Below, one piece after another: positions 1 to 7,613 of a stretch of DNA of 17,021 nt. The DNA lies in contig JAEWNA010000046.1 in the NCBI GenBank assembly GCA_023392975.1, forward strand, positions 1-17,021, read 5' to 3'. Under the pieces are notes generated by a model. That model was not told the origin of the DNA. It did not search any database and saw nothing but the letters and a program-made list of their open reading frames with translations. Position numbers and translations under genes: made by a program. The stretch comes from Pseudomonadota bacterium (lineage in GTDB: Bacteria; Pseudomonadota; Gammaproteobacteria; Xanthomonadales; Xanthomonadaceae). Numbering within the stretch: the stretch's first letter is position 1; every line of letters starts with the position of its first letter.

Positions 1-3000
1 TGCGCAGGTCGCGCCGCCCGTGGCCGCTCCCGCACCTGCGCCTGCGCCCGAACCGGTCGATGCCGGTTTCGACGCCGCCAGCGACGACATCGACGACGAA
101 ATCCGCGAAATCTTCCTCGAGGAATTCGAGGAGGAGATCGGCAACCTCGCCCAGCTGCTGCCGGCGTGGAAGGCCGATCCCAACAACATCGAGCTGCTGC
201 AGCCGGTCCGCCGGGTCTTCCACACGCTCAAGGGCAGCGGTCGCCTCGTCGGCGCCAAGACCCTCGGCGAGTTCAGCTGGAAGATCGAGAACATGCTGAA
301 CAAGGTGCGCGACGGCCTGCGGCCGGCGACGCCCCCGGTCGTGGCGATGGTCGACCAGGCCTACGGCGCGCTGCCGCAGTTGCACGCGGCACTGCGCGGC
401 GACGGCCCGGTCACGGTCGACCTGCGCGCGATGGAAGCCTTCGCCGAGCGCATCGCCGGCGGCGAAGACGTGATGCCGGTGCTCGCGGCGGTCGCGCCGG
501 TCGCGACCGGCCCCGTCGAGACGACCGAACCCGCGCAGACCGACGTCGCGCCGGTCGAACCGGCGGCGCCCGCGCCAGCCGAGACCGGCATCGCGGTCAG
601 CGTCGACCCGGTGCTGTTCGAGATCCTGCAGACCGAAGTCGGCGGCCACCTCACCCGCATCGACGCCTGGCTCGCACGCGCCCGCAGCGCGCCGACCGAG
701 GCCGACGATCCGCTGTTGCGCGCCATCCACACGATGAACGGCGCGTTCGCGATGACCGAAGTGCCGGCCATCACCGACGCGCTGACCCCGGCCGAAGGCT
801 ACGTCCGCCGCCAGCTGTCCCTGGGCGGCCCGGTCCCGGCGGAAGGCGTCGCCGCCATCGGCGAACTCGCCGACCGGGTGCGCGACACCGTGGCGGCGAT
901 CGCCGTCTCCGGCGGTCGCGTGCAGCCCTGCGACGCGCTGGCCGAACGCCTCGTCGCGCTGCGCGACAGCCTGCCCGAAGCGGGTCCGGTGCAGGTCGTC
1001 GACCTGCATCCCGAAGCGCCGGCCGCCATGCCCGACGCGCCGGTGGAACTCACAGAACTCGACCTCAGTGCCTACGGCCATTTCGATGCCGCGCCGCCGG
1101 CCGCACCGGCCGCCGACACGCCGGAGCCGGGGCAGTCCGACGCCGACTTCGAGGCCGAACTGCTGCGCCTGCTCGGCGCGCCGTCCGAAGCGCCCGCTGT
1201 GCCGGCGCCGGCCGAAGCACCCGCCGCGACGCTGTCGGACGACGGCATCCCGACCCGCCAGGAAGACGCCACCCGCCTGCTGGCGCTGATGGAGTCCTAC
1301 GAAGCGGAACGCGCGGACGCCGAACGCGCCGAGAACGAGCGTCTCGAAGCCGAACGTCTCGAAGCCGAGCGTGCCGAGGCGGAGCGGGCCGAGATCGAAC
1401 GCGCCGAAGCCGAGCGGCTGGCCGCGCTGCGCCTCGCCGAGCACGAGGATTTCCTGCGCTTCGAGAACCAGCGTCTCGAAGCCGAACGCCTCGAAGCCGA
1501 GCGTGCCGAAGCGGAACGTCTCGAAGCGGAACGCCTCGAAGCGGAGCGTCTCGAAGCGGAACGCCTTGAAGCGGAACGCCTTGAAGCGGAACGCCTCGAA
1601 GCGGAACGCCTCGAAGCGGAACGTCTCGAAGCGGAACGTGCCGAGGCAGCGCTCCGCGAACAGGAACGCCAGGACCTCATCCGCATCAAGGACGAGCGTC
1701 TGGAAGCCGAGCGCCGCGAGGCCGAACTGCTCGAAGCCGAGCGTCTGCTCGCCGAGGGCGTGGATGCCGCGCCGGAAGCCCATGTCGAATTGCCGGCCTT
1801 CGCCGATTTCGACCTCCCGGCCGAACCCGAACCGGCGATCGCCGAGACCGCGCCCGTCGCGGCGGGCGAGGGCTCGGTGGTGTCGCTGCTGCTGGCGAAC
1901 TCCGCGGTCTCCGATCCGGATGAAGCGCTGGACATGGCCGACCTGGATGCCGACCTGATCGACATCTTCGTCGAGGAAGGCCGCGACCTGCTCGATCACT
2001 CCGACCAGTTGCTGGTCCGTCTGCGCGAAGCACCGGAGGACCGCGAGGTCATCGCCGGCCTGCAGCGCGACCTGCACACGCTCAAGGGCGGTGCGCGCAT
2101 GGCCGGCGTGATGCCGATCGGCGAACTCGGCCATGCGATGGAGTCGCTGCTGGAAGCCGCAGCCGAACACCGGCTGTCGCTGGGCCGCCAGGACTTCCCG
2201 CTGCTGGAAACCGGCTTCGACCGCCTGCACACGATGGTCACCCGCGTCGGCGACCGCCGCGCGGTCGCGATCCCGGAAGCGCTGGTCGCGGCGTTCGACA
2301 CGCGCGCCCTCGGCCATGCACTGGAGCTGCCGGCCGCTGCGCCGCAGCTTCCGGCTCCGACGATCGAAGAAGCCCCTGCGTTCGCGGACTTCGACGCGAT
2401 CGAGGCCGTGCCGTCCGCCGAGGCCATCGAGGCTCCGGCCGCAGAAGCCCCGGCCGCATTCGCCGACTTCGAGATCGAGGAGATCGCGCTGGATGCGGCG
2501 TCGCTCGACGCGACCCCGGTCGAGCCCGAAACCGCCACGCCGGCCGAAGAGACCGTCGCCGACACCGGGCCCGCCGGGGAGATCGGCATCGAGGCCGTGG
2601 TCCCGGAGGCCGCCTTCGTCGATCTGCCCGAGCTTGACGTGGCCGCACCGGCGCACGCCGAGGAGGCCTTGCCGGCCGAGACGGCGTTCGTCGAAGCCAC
2701 CCTGGAAACGCCGGCCGCCGCCGACTACGCGCCGCTGCCTGGCCTGCGCCCGCTGTCCGCGCCGATGGCGTTCGGCGAGCGCGAGGACGAGGACGCCAGC
2801 CTGCGCGGCAGCCACGAGCAGGTCCGCGTCCGCGCCGAACTGCTCGACCGCCTCGTCAACTACGCCGGCGAAGTCGCGATCTACCGCTCGCGCCTCGAAC
2901 AGCAGCTGGGCGCATTCCGCGGCGCGACGTCGGAAATGGAGCAGACCACCGCGCGTCTGCGCGACCAGCTCCGTCGCCTCGAGATCGAGACCGAAGCGCA

Positions 3001-4618
3001 GATCATCGCCCGCTACCAGCGCGAGGGCGAGCAGGTGGACGCCGGGTTCGATCCGCTCGAACTCGACCGCTTCTCGACCGTGCAGCAGCTCTCGCGCGCG
3101 CTGTCCGAAACCGCGGCCGACCTCGGCAGCCTCCACACCACGCTCGACGACCTGACCCAGCAGTACGAAACCCTGCTGCTGCAGCAGTCGCGCGTGAGCT
3201 CGGAGCTGCAGGAAGGCCTGATGCGCACCCGCATGGTGCCGTTCGACACCGTCGTGCCGCGCCTGCGCCGCGTGCTGCGCCAGGCCGCGGCGGACACCGG
3301 CCGCCAGGTGCAGCTGAAGGTCGAAGGCGCGCAGGGCGAACTCGACCGCAACGTGCTGGAGCGCATGACCGCGCCGCTGGAGCACATGCTCCGCAACTCG
3401 GTCGCGCACGGCATGGAGACCGCCGACCAGCGTCGCGCCGCCGGCAAGACCCCCGAGGGCACCGTCACCATCGCCGTGCGCAAGGAAGGGTCGGAAGTCG
3501 TGTTGCAGGTGTCGGACGACGGTCGCGGCCTGGACCGCGCCGCCATCCGCGAACGCGGCGAGACCCGCGGCCTGGTCCGTCCGGGCGTGGCGCTGTCGAA
3601 CGCCCAGCTCGACGCGCTGATCTTCGAGCCCGGCTTCTCCACCGCCGAAGCCGTTACCCGGCTCGCCGGCCGCGGCGTTGGCATGGACGTCGTGTCCAGC
3701 GAAGTGCGCCAGCTCGGCGGCACCATCGACATCCAGTCCGACCCCGGCAAGGGCACCGCCTTCCTGCTGCGCCTGCCGCAGACCCTGGCGGTCACCCAGG
3801 CGGCGTTCGTGCGCATCGGCGAGACCACCTTCGCGGTGCCGATCGCCTCGGTGCGCGGCGTCGGCCGCATCCCGCGCGAGGAACTCGCCAAGGGCGCGGC
3901 GACCTACCGCTACGGCAACGAGGAGTACGTGCTGCACGACCTCGGCAAGCTGATCGGCCACGCGCCGGCCAAGGCCGAAGGCCAGCTGCAGATGCCGCTG
4001 CTGCTCACCCGTTCCGGCGACCTGCACGTCGCCGTGACCGTGGACCAGATCGTCGGCAACCGCGAAATCGTGGTGAAGCCGATCGGCCCGCAGGTCGCGT
4101 CGATCCCGGGCATCTTCGGCGCGACGATCATGGGCGACGGCAGCGTCGTGGTGATCCTCGACGTCGCGCCGCTGGTGCGCCGTCTCGCCGCGCAGCCGGA
4201 AGAGATCGAGGAAGCGCCGGCCGTCGAGCAGCGCGCGGTGCCGCTGGTCATGGTGGTCGACGACTCGATCACCATGCGCAAGGTCACCGGCCGCGTGCTG
4301 GAGCGCAACAACTTCGAAGTGCTGACCGCGAAGGACGGCCTCGACGCGCTGGAGCGCATGGTCGACGTGGTCCCGGACCTGATGCTGCTCGACATCGAAA
4401 TGCCGCGCATGGACGGCTACGAGCTGGCGACGGCGATGAAGGCCGATCCGCGCCTGGCCCGGGTGCCGATCATCATGATCACCTCGCGCACCGGCGACAA
4501 ACACCGCCAGCGCGCGATGGACATCGGCGTCGACCGGTATCTCGGCAAGCCGTACCAGGAGAACGAACTCATGCGCAACGTCTTCTCGCTGCTGGAGCCG
4601 GTGAGGTCCGATGCCTGA
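1..4618 (+). CDS. chpA: ChpA/PilL-type hybrid chemotaxis histidine kinase (5' partial)
   Basis: This is the central kinase of the Pil-Chp chemosensory system, which controls type IV pilus twitching. The frame is open to the left edge, so the N-terminus is missing; an in-frame GTG at 20 is probably internal because ChpA homologues usually exceed 2000 residues. Counting from that GTG: Hpt 1 has phospho-acceptor motif HTLKGSG (His68). A second Hpt-like region has HTMNGAF (His237), with the usual Lys replaced by Asn. Residues 415-579 form a long charged helix rich in EAERL repeats. Hpt 3 has HTLKGGA (His686). An Ala/Pro/Glu linker is followed by the CheA dimerisation region, then the ATPase N box (Asn1126, His1130), G1 box DDGRG (~1166) and G2 box GRGVGMD (~1217), a CheW-like domain (~1240-1395) and a C-terminal receiver (acidic pair Asp1414/1415, phospho-Asp1458, Lys1510). 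The stop overlaps the next start by 8 bp, suggesting translational coupling. The identification is firm. Confidence 0.95.
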   Translation, partial: AQVAPPVAAPAPAPAPEPVDAGFDAASDDIDDEIREIFLEEFEEEIGNLAQLLPAWKADPNNIELLQPVRRVFHTLKGSGRLVGAKTLGEFSWKIENMLNKVRDGLRPATPPVVAMVDQAYGALPQLHAALRGDGPVTVDLRAMEAFAERIAGGEDVMPVLAAVAPVATGPVETTEPAQTDVAPVEPAAPAPAETGIAVSVDPVLFEILQTEVGGHLTRIDAWLARARSAPTEADDPLLRAIHTMNGAFAMTEVPAITDALTPAEGYVRRQLSLGGPVPAEGVAAIGELADRVRDTVAAIAVSGGRVQPCDALAERLVALRDSLPEAGPVQVVDLHPEAPAAMPDAPVELTELDLSAYGHFDAAPPAAPAADTPEPGQSDADFEAELLRLLGAPSEAPAVPAPAEAPAATLSDDGIPTRQEDATRLLALMESYEAERADAERAENERLEAERLEAERAEAERAEIERAEAERLAALRLAEHEDFLRFENQRLEAERLEAERAEAERLEAERLEAERLEAERLEAERLEAERLEAERLEAERLEAERAEAALREQERQDLIRIKDERLEAERREAELLEAERLLAEGVDAAPEAHVELPAFADFDLPAEPEPAIAETAPVAAGEGSVVSLLLANSAVSDPDEALDMADLDADLIDIFVEEGRDLLDHSDQLLVRLREAPEDREVIAGLQRDLHTLKGGARMAGVMPIGELGHAMESLLEAAAEHRLSLGRQDFPLLETGFDRLHTMVTRVGDRRAVAIPEALVAAFDTRALGHALELPAAAPQLPAPTIEEAPAFADFDAIEAVPSAEAIEAPAAEAPAAFADFEIEEIALDAASLDATPVEPETATPAEETVADTGPAGEIGIEAVVPEAAFVDLPELDVAAPAHAEEALPAETAFVEATLETPAAADYAPLPGLRPLSAPMAFGEREDEDASLRGSHEQVRVRAELLDRLVNYAGEVAIYRSRLEQQLGAFRGATSEMEQTTARLRDQLRRLEIETEAQIIARYQREGEQVDAGFDPLELDRFSTVQQLSRALSETAADLGSLHTTLDDLTQQYETLLLQQSRVSSELQEGLMRTRMVPFDTVVPRLRRVLRQAAADTGRQVQLKVEGAQGELDRNVLERMTAPLEHMLRNSVAHGMETADQRRAAGKTPEGTVTIAVRKEGSEVVLQVSDDGRGLDRAAIRERGETRGLVRPGVALSNAQLDALIFEPGFSTAEAVTRLAGRGVGMDVVSSEVRQLGGTIDIQSDPGKGTAFLLRLPQTLAVTQAAFVRIGETTFAVPIASVRGVGRIPREELAKGAATYRYGNEEYVLHDLGKLIGHAPAKAEGQLQMPLLLTRSGDLHVAVTVDQIVGNREIVVKPIGPQVASIPGIFGATIMGDGSVVVILDVAPLVRRLAAQPEEIEEAPAVEQRAVPLVMVVDDSITMRKVTGRVLERNNFEVLTAKDGLDALERMVDVVPDLMLLDIEMPRMDGYELATAMKADPRLARVPIIMITSRTGDKHRQRAMDIGVDRYLGKPYQENELMRNVFSLLEPVRSDA
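1478..1642 (+). repeat. 15-bp tandem repeat inside chpA (EAERL units)
   Basis: Eleven consecutive in-frame copies of a 15-bp unit close to GAAGCGGAACGCCTC, each coding for EAERL (two copies end in Ala instead of Leu). Copies differ mainly at third positions (CTC/CTT, GAA/GAG, CGC/CGT). More diverged EAER units occur upstream from about 1301 and downstream to about 1745. Because the unit is five codons long, gain or loss of copies keeps the frame and would only change the length of the helical spacer. Confidence 0.95.
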
Positions 4619-6500
4619 GTTCGCTGCTGCCGCTCCCCGGGTGGCCCTGCTGGCGCGCGCCGGCAAGGCCGCCGACAGTCTCGCCGAGGCGCTGCGCCAG
4701 GCCGGGGCCGAACTGCTCATCGCGGTCGACCCGGCCGACACCGACGAGGCCGCGCTGCGTGCGCTGGACCTGCAGGCGGTGCTGGTTGCGCTGGAGCCGA
4801 GTATCGAAACGGCGCTGGACCGGCTCGACGCACTGCTCACCGACCCGGGCCTGACCGTGATCTTCGACGAGGCCGATCTCGCCGCGCACCGCGCCGGCTG
4901 GGACGCGGCCCGCTGGGTGCGCCACCTCTCGGCCAAGCTGCGCCGCGACGACAACGTGCTGCCGCCCGGCGGCGAACCCGAGCAGGACGAGCTGCATCCC
5001 TCGCCCGGCGCCATGCCGAAGCCGGCGCGGGCGTTCACCGAACTCGATTTCGATGCGCTTGCGCGCGAAGCCGCACAGCACGCCGGCCAGGTGCCCGTCG
5101 ACGGTCTCCCCGCCGATGCGATGCCGCCCGCGCCGGCCTTCGCGCCTGCGCCGGTGGCCGCGCCCGTCGCGCCGCCGCCGGCACCGATCTCCTTCGCCGG
5201 CCTGTCGCTGGAACCGATCGAGCCGCCGCCGGCCGCCGCGCCCGTACCGCCGCCGATGCCGCCGTTCGAGGACGATGCGGCCGAAGTCTCGCTCGAAAGC
5301 GTCGATCTGGAAGCGGTCTCCCTCGAGCGCGACACGCTCGATGTCGATGCCTTCGAGAACGTCGAGATCGAAGCGGTCACCCTGGACGCCAGTGCCTTCG
5401 ACAGCCTCGGCATCGAGGAGGCCACGATCGAAGACGCCACGATCGAGGACGTCACGCTGGAAAGCGTCCCGGCCGCTTCGTCGACCGGGGTCGCGCCGAT
5501 GAGCTTCGACGACGATGCGTTCTTCCTCGAAGAACTCTCGATGTCGTCGAACGCCGCCGACGCGCCGCCACCCGCCGATCCGGGCTTCGATATCAGCTTC
5601 GATGCGCCGTCGCCTGCGCCCGCCGCGCCGTCGCCGGCCGAGGACGTGTTGTCGCTGGAGGCGCTGTTCGCCAGCAGCATCGAAGCTGCGCGCGACGTGC
5701 CCGAGGCGACCCAGCGCACCACGCTGCCTTCGACGGAAAGCTCCGCCCATGTCGCCCCGCCGGCCGTCGCGCCGACGTTCTCGTTCGAAGGCCTGTCGCT
5801 GGCGCCCGAAGACGCCCCGGTCGCGCCGGTGGAGGCGCCGCGCGTTGCGCCGCGCACGCACGACCTGTCTGCGCTGGAAGCCCGGATCTCCGGACTCTCG
5901 CTGGTGGATCTCGAGAGCGGCTCCGCCTCCGGCGGCGGCCTCGACGACGACGCTGCCGGCGGCCACGGCGCAGTGGTGATCGAGGCCGGCCTCGGCGGGC
6001 CGGATCCGACCCGCCAGTTGCTCGCCGCACTGCCGCCCGAATTCCCCGCCGTCGTGCTGGTGCGGCTGCGACTGCAGGGCGGCCGCTACGACCGTCTGGT
6101 CGCGCAGATGCAGCGTGCGGCCGCGATGCCGGTGGCGCTCGCGGAAGCCGGCGCGATCGCGTCGCCTGGCACGATCTACTTCCTGCCCGAAGGCATCGAC
6201 GTCCATCCCGGCAGCGACGGCCTGGGCTTCATCGCCGATCCCGCGCCCGGCGCGCAGCTGTTCGCCACGCTGGCACCGGGGCGCACCGCGCTGATCTTCC
6301 TCAGCGGCGGCGACGCGCAGCTGGTCGATGCCGCGATGGCGGCGTCCGCGGCCGGCGCACTGGTCCTCGCGCAGGCGCCCGAGGACTGCTATGACGGCGA
6401 AACCTGCGCCGAGCTGCGCCGTCGCGGCGCCGGCGCGGGCCTGCCGACCGAACTCGCCGCCAAGCTCGCCGCGCGCTGGCCCAGCCGCTCGCAGGCGTGA
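4611..6500 (+). CDS. chpB: CheB-like chemotaxis protein with degenerate catalytic triad
   Basis: A 629-residue protein placed where chpB (methylesterase of the Pil-Chp system) lies in Pseudomonas. Residues ~9-120 resemble a degenerate receiver domain. Residues ~125-440 are a low-complexity Pro/Ala/Asp/Glu linker; ~454-620 resemble the CheB methylesterase fold. CheB catalysis uses a Ser-His-Asp triad (Ser164, His190, Asp286 in enteric CheB). By manual alignment the Ser of GASTGG is Gly460 here (EAGLGG), the His of the QHM motif is Leu486, and the Asp region reads SGGDAQ (only a shifted Asp568), so receptor demethylation is doubtful and a scaffold role is more likely. The linker holds twelve pentapeptide-like units (226-285) and three GLSL motifs (F195-P202, 392 onward, 427-432). 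It overlaps chpA by 8 bp and is followed by a CheW-like gene. It is nearly twice the length of Pseudomonas ChpB. Family call likely; the symbol rests mainly on position. Confidence 0.82.
   Translation: MPEFAAAAPRVALLARAGKAADSLAEALRQAGAELLIAVDPADTDEAALRALDLQAVLVALEPSIETALDRLDALLTDPGLTVIFDEADLAAHRAGWDAARWVRHLSAKLRRDDNVLPPGGEPEQDELHPSPGAMPKPARAFTELDFDALAREAAQHAGQVPVDGLPADAMPPAPAFAPAPVAAPVAPPPAPISFAGLSLEPIEPPPAAAPVPPPMPPFEDDAAEVSLESVDLEAVSLERDTLDVDAFENVEIEAVTLDASAFDSLGIEEATIEDATIEDVTLESVPAASSTGVAPMSFDDDAFFLEELSMSSNAADAPPPADPGFDISFDAPSPAPAAPSPAEDVLSLEALFASSIEAARDVPEATQRTTLPSTESSAHVAPPAVAPTFSFEGLSLAPEDAPVAPVEAPRVAPRTHDLSALEARISGLSLVDLESGSASGGGLDDDAAGGHGAVVIEAGLGGPDPTRQLLAALPPEFPAVVLVRLRLQGGRYDRLVAQMQRAAAMPVALAEAGAIASPGTIYFLPEGIDVHPGSDGLGFIADPAPGAQLFATLAPGRTALIFLSGGDAQLVDAAMAASAAGALVLAQAPEDCYDGETCAELRRRGAGAGLPTELAAKLAARWPSRSQA
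5286..5465 (+). other. Pentapeptide-repeat-like block in the CheB-like protein linker
   Basis: Twelve successive five-residue units (residues 226-285), such as VSLES, VDLEA, VTLDA, ATIED and VTLES. The third position is always Leu, Ile or Phe, and the fourth is Asp or Glu in nearly every unit. The first position is mostly Val, Ala or Ser. This resembles the A(D/N)LXX pattern of pentapeptide-repeat proteins, which fold as a right-handed quadrilateral beta-helix; twelve units would make three coils. Two neighbouring units also repeat at DNA level (15 bp near 5421-5450). The beta-helix fold is an inference; a disordered acidic repeat is the alternative. Confidence 0.6.
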
Positions 6501-6528
6501 TCGCCCCCTTCCCGGATCGAGCCCACCC

Positions 6529-7011
6529 GTGAACACCGCACACCTCAACGACATCCGAGGCGTCCTCATCCAGATCGCCGGCTCGCAGCTGCTGCTGCCG
6601 AACGCCGCGACGGTGGAAGTGCTGTCCTACGCCGATCCCGACCCGGTCGAGCACGCCCCGGACTGGCTGCTCGGCCAGATCCGCTGGCGCGGCTGGCGCC
6701 TGCCGCTGGTGTCCTACGCCCGCATCGCCGGCACCCACACCCCGGGCTCGCCGGTCGGCACCAAGGTCATCGTGCTCAAGGCCCTCGGCGGCGACCCGCG
6801 CATGCCGTACTTCGCGCTGGTGGCGCAGGGCTTCCCGCGCCTGGTCACCATCACCCGCGAGAACATGATCGTCGCCACCGCCCACGACGAGACCCTGCCC
6901 GACGGCATCCGCCTGCGCGTGATGTTCAACGACGACGTCGCGCTCGTGCCCGACCTCGACGGTACCGAACGCATGCTGGCGGACGTGCTGCGGCCGGCGG
7001 CTGCGGCATAA
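6529..7011 (+). CDS. chpC: CheW-like adaptor protein (ChpC type)
   Basis: A 160-residue CheW-domain protein. CheW proteins link chemoreceptors to the CheA-type kinase at the inner face of the membrane; in the Pil-Chp system ChpC is the accessory CheW encoded after ChpA and ChpB, the order seen here. Recognisable CheW features are a first beta sheet with LLLPNAATVEVL (~residues 20-31) and the hallmark WLLGQIRWRGWRLPLVSY (~44-61). The start is set at GTG 6529, 28 nt after the previous stop; the frame is open further upstream, but that part reads as an out-of-frame shadow of the CheB-like gene and is Arg/Pro-rich. No strong Shine-Dalgarno precedes the GTG, so coupling to the upstream gene is plausible. 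The length fits the family and nothing appears truncated. The next gene is on the other strand, so this looks like the last gene of the operon. Confidence 0.88.
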   Translation: MNTAHLNDIRGVLIQIAGSQLLLPNAATVEVLSYADPDPVEHAPDWLLGQIRWRGWRLPLVSYARIAGTHTPGSPVGTKVIVLKALGGDPRMPYFALVAQGFPRLVTITRENMIVATAHDETLPDGIRLRVMFNDDVALVPDLDGTERMLADVLRPAAAA

Positions 7012-7034
7012 GGCGTACCGCGAACGTCATTGGC

Positions 7035-7058
7035 GGGATCTGCGATTGCCGCGATCCC
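7035..7058 (+). terminator. Weak stem-loop after chpC
   Basis: GGGATC (7035-7040) pairs with GATCCC (7053-7058) across a 12-nt loop, 24 nt after the chpC stop. No T tract follows, so this is only a weak candidate for an operon end; the larger hairpin just downstream (7086-7152) could equally act as the 3' barrier. Confidence 0.2.
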
Positions 7059-7085
7059 TGAAGTCCAAGGTCCCGCGCATTTGCA

Positions 7086-7152
7086 GGAGCGACGTGAGTC
7101 GCGACAGACCGCGGAAAGGCTTTCCTGGATTCGTCGCGACTCACGTCGCTCC
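7086..7152. repeat. REP-like inverted repeat, 20-bp perfect arms
   Basis: The arm GGAGCGACGTGAGTCGCGAC (7086-7105) is exactly reverse-complementary to 7133-7152, separated by 27 nt. The spacer itself contains the small palindrome GGAAAG-G-CTTTCC, so the whole can fold as a nested hairpin. Elements with the GGAGCGACxTxAGTCGCGAC core are common between genes in xanthomonads (family knowledge, not checked here). It lies between the convergent ends of chpC and the SnoaL-like gene, where it could stabilise or terminate both transcripts. Confidence 0.85.
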
Positions 7153-7208
7153 TACGAACGCATGGGCTGCCGCGAAGAATGCCACGTGTCGCACGCGCGT
7201 CAGCGACC

Positions 7209-7613
7209 TCACGCGCTCTGCCGCGGCACGACGACCAGCAGGTTCGCATCGCGCGCCAACAACCAACCACCATCGACACGCCGGAACACCGTAAGCGTGT
7301 GGCCCGCGCGCTCGATCGGCTGATCCGTGCCGGGCGGCGTCACGCGCACCGACAGCCGGCTCCAGAGGCAGGCCATGTCGCCCGATACCTCGATCTCCAT
7401 GATGTCGGACGTACTCTCGAACGTTGGGCGCGGTGCGCCGGGCGGTACGCGCGACAGCTCTGCGAACTCGGCCTTGCCCATCGGCGGGCGGCCGGGCACG
7501 AGGAAGACCGCATCGTCGGTCATCAGGTCAAGCACGGTGTCGACATCGCCGGCCCGCGTCGCGGCCTGCCAGGTGTCGACGAGGGCGCGGATCTGGGCTT
7601 CGTCGCTGGGCAT
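7209..7613 (-). CDS. SnoaL/NTF2-like protein (SgcJ/EcaC, DUF4440 type)
   Basis: A 134-residue protein with the order typical of small NTF2-fold proteins: an N-terminal helix pair (EAQIRALVDTWQAATRAGDVD), the segment VLDLMTDDAVFLVPGRPP around residues 27-44, then a curved beta sheet ending with HTLTVFRRVDGGWLLARDAN. Members of this family are small cytoplasmic ligand-binding proteins or enzymes of mostly unknown substrate, so no reaction is assigned. The start at MPSDEAQ was chosen because the family begins just before the first helix; the longer frame would add about 40 residues that run into an intergenic inverted repeat. No clear ribosome-binding site is visible. The gene stands alone, convergent with chpC, and is bracketed by two long inverted repeats (7086-7152 and 7672-7807). 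Its G+C resembles the core genome. Confidence 0.82.
   Translation of the reverse strand: MPSDEAQIRALVDTWQAATRAGDVDTVLDLMTDDAVFLVPGRPPMGKAEFAELSRVPPGAPRPTFESTSDIMEIEVSGDMACLWSRLSVRVTPPGTDQPIERAGHTLTVFRRVDGGWLLARDANLLVVVPRQSA

Noticed and set aside
1301..1745. CRISPR-like appearance of regular short repeats
   Set aside because: The repeats are contiguous 15-bp in-frame codon units without spacers, inside a clear coding region.
4569..6569. Long open frame antisense to the CheB-like gene (666 codons)
   Set aside because: Arg/Gly-rich translation without a recognisable domain; typical shadow of a high-G+C gene with strong third-position bias.
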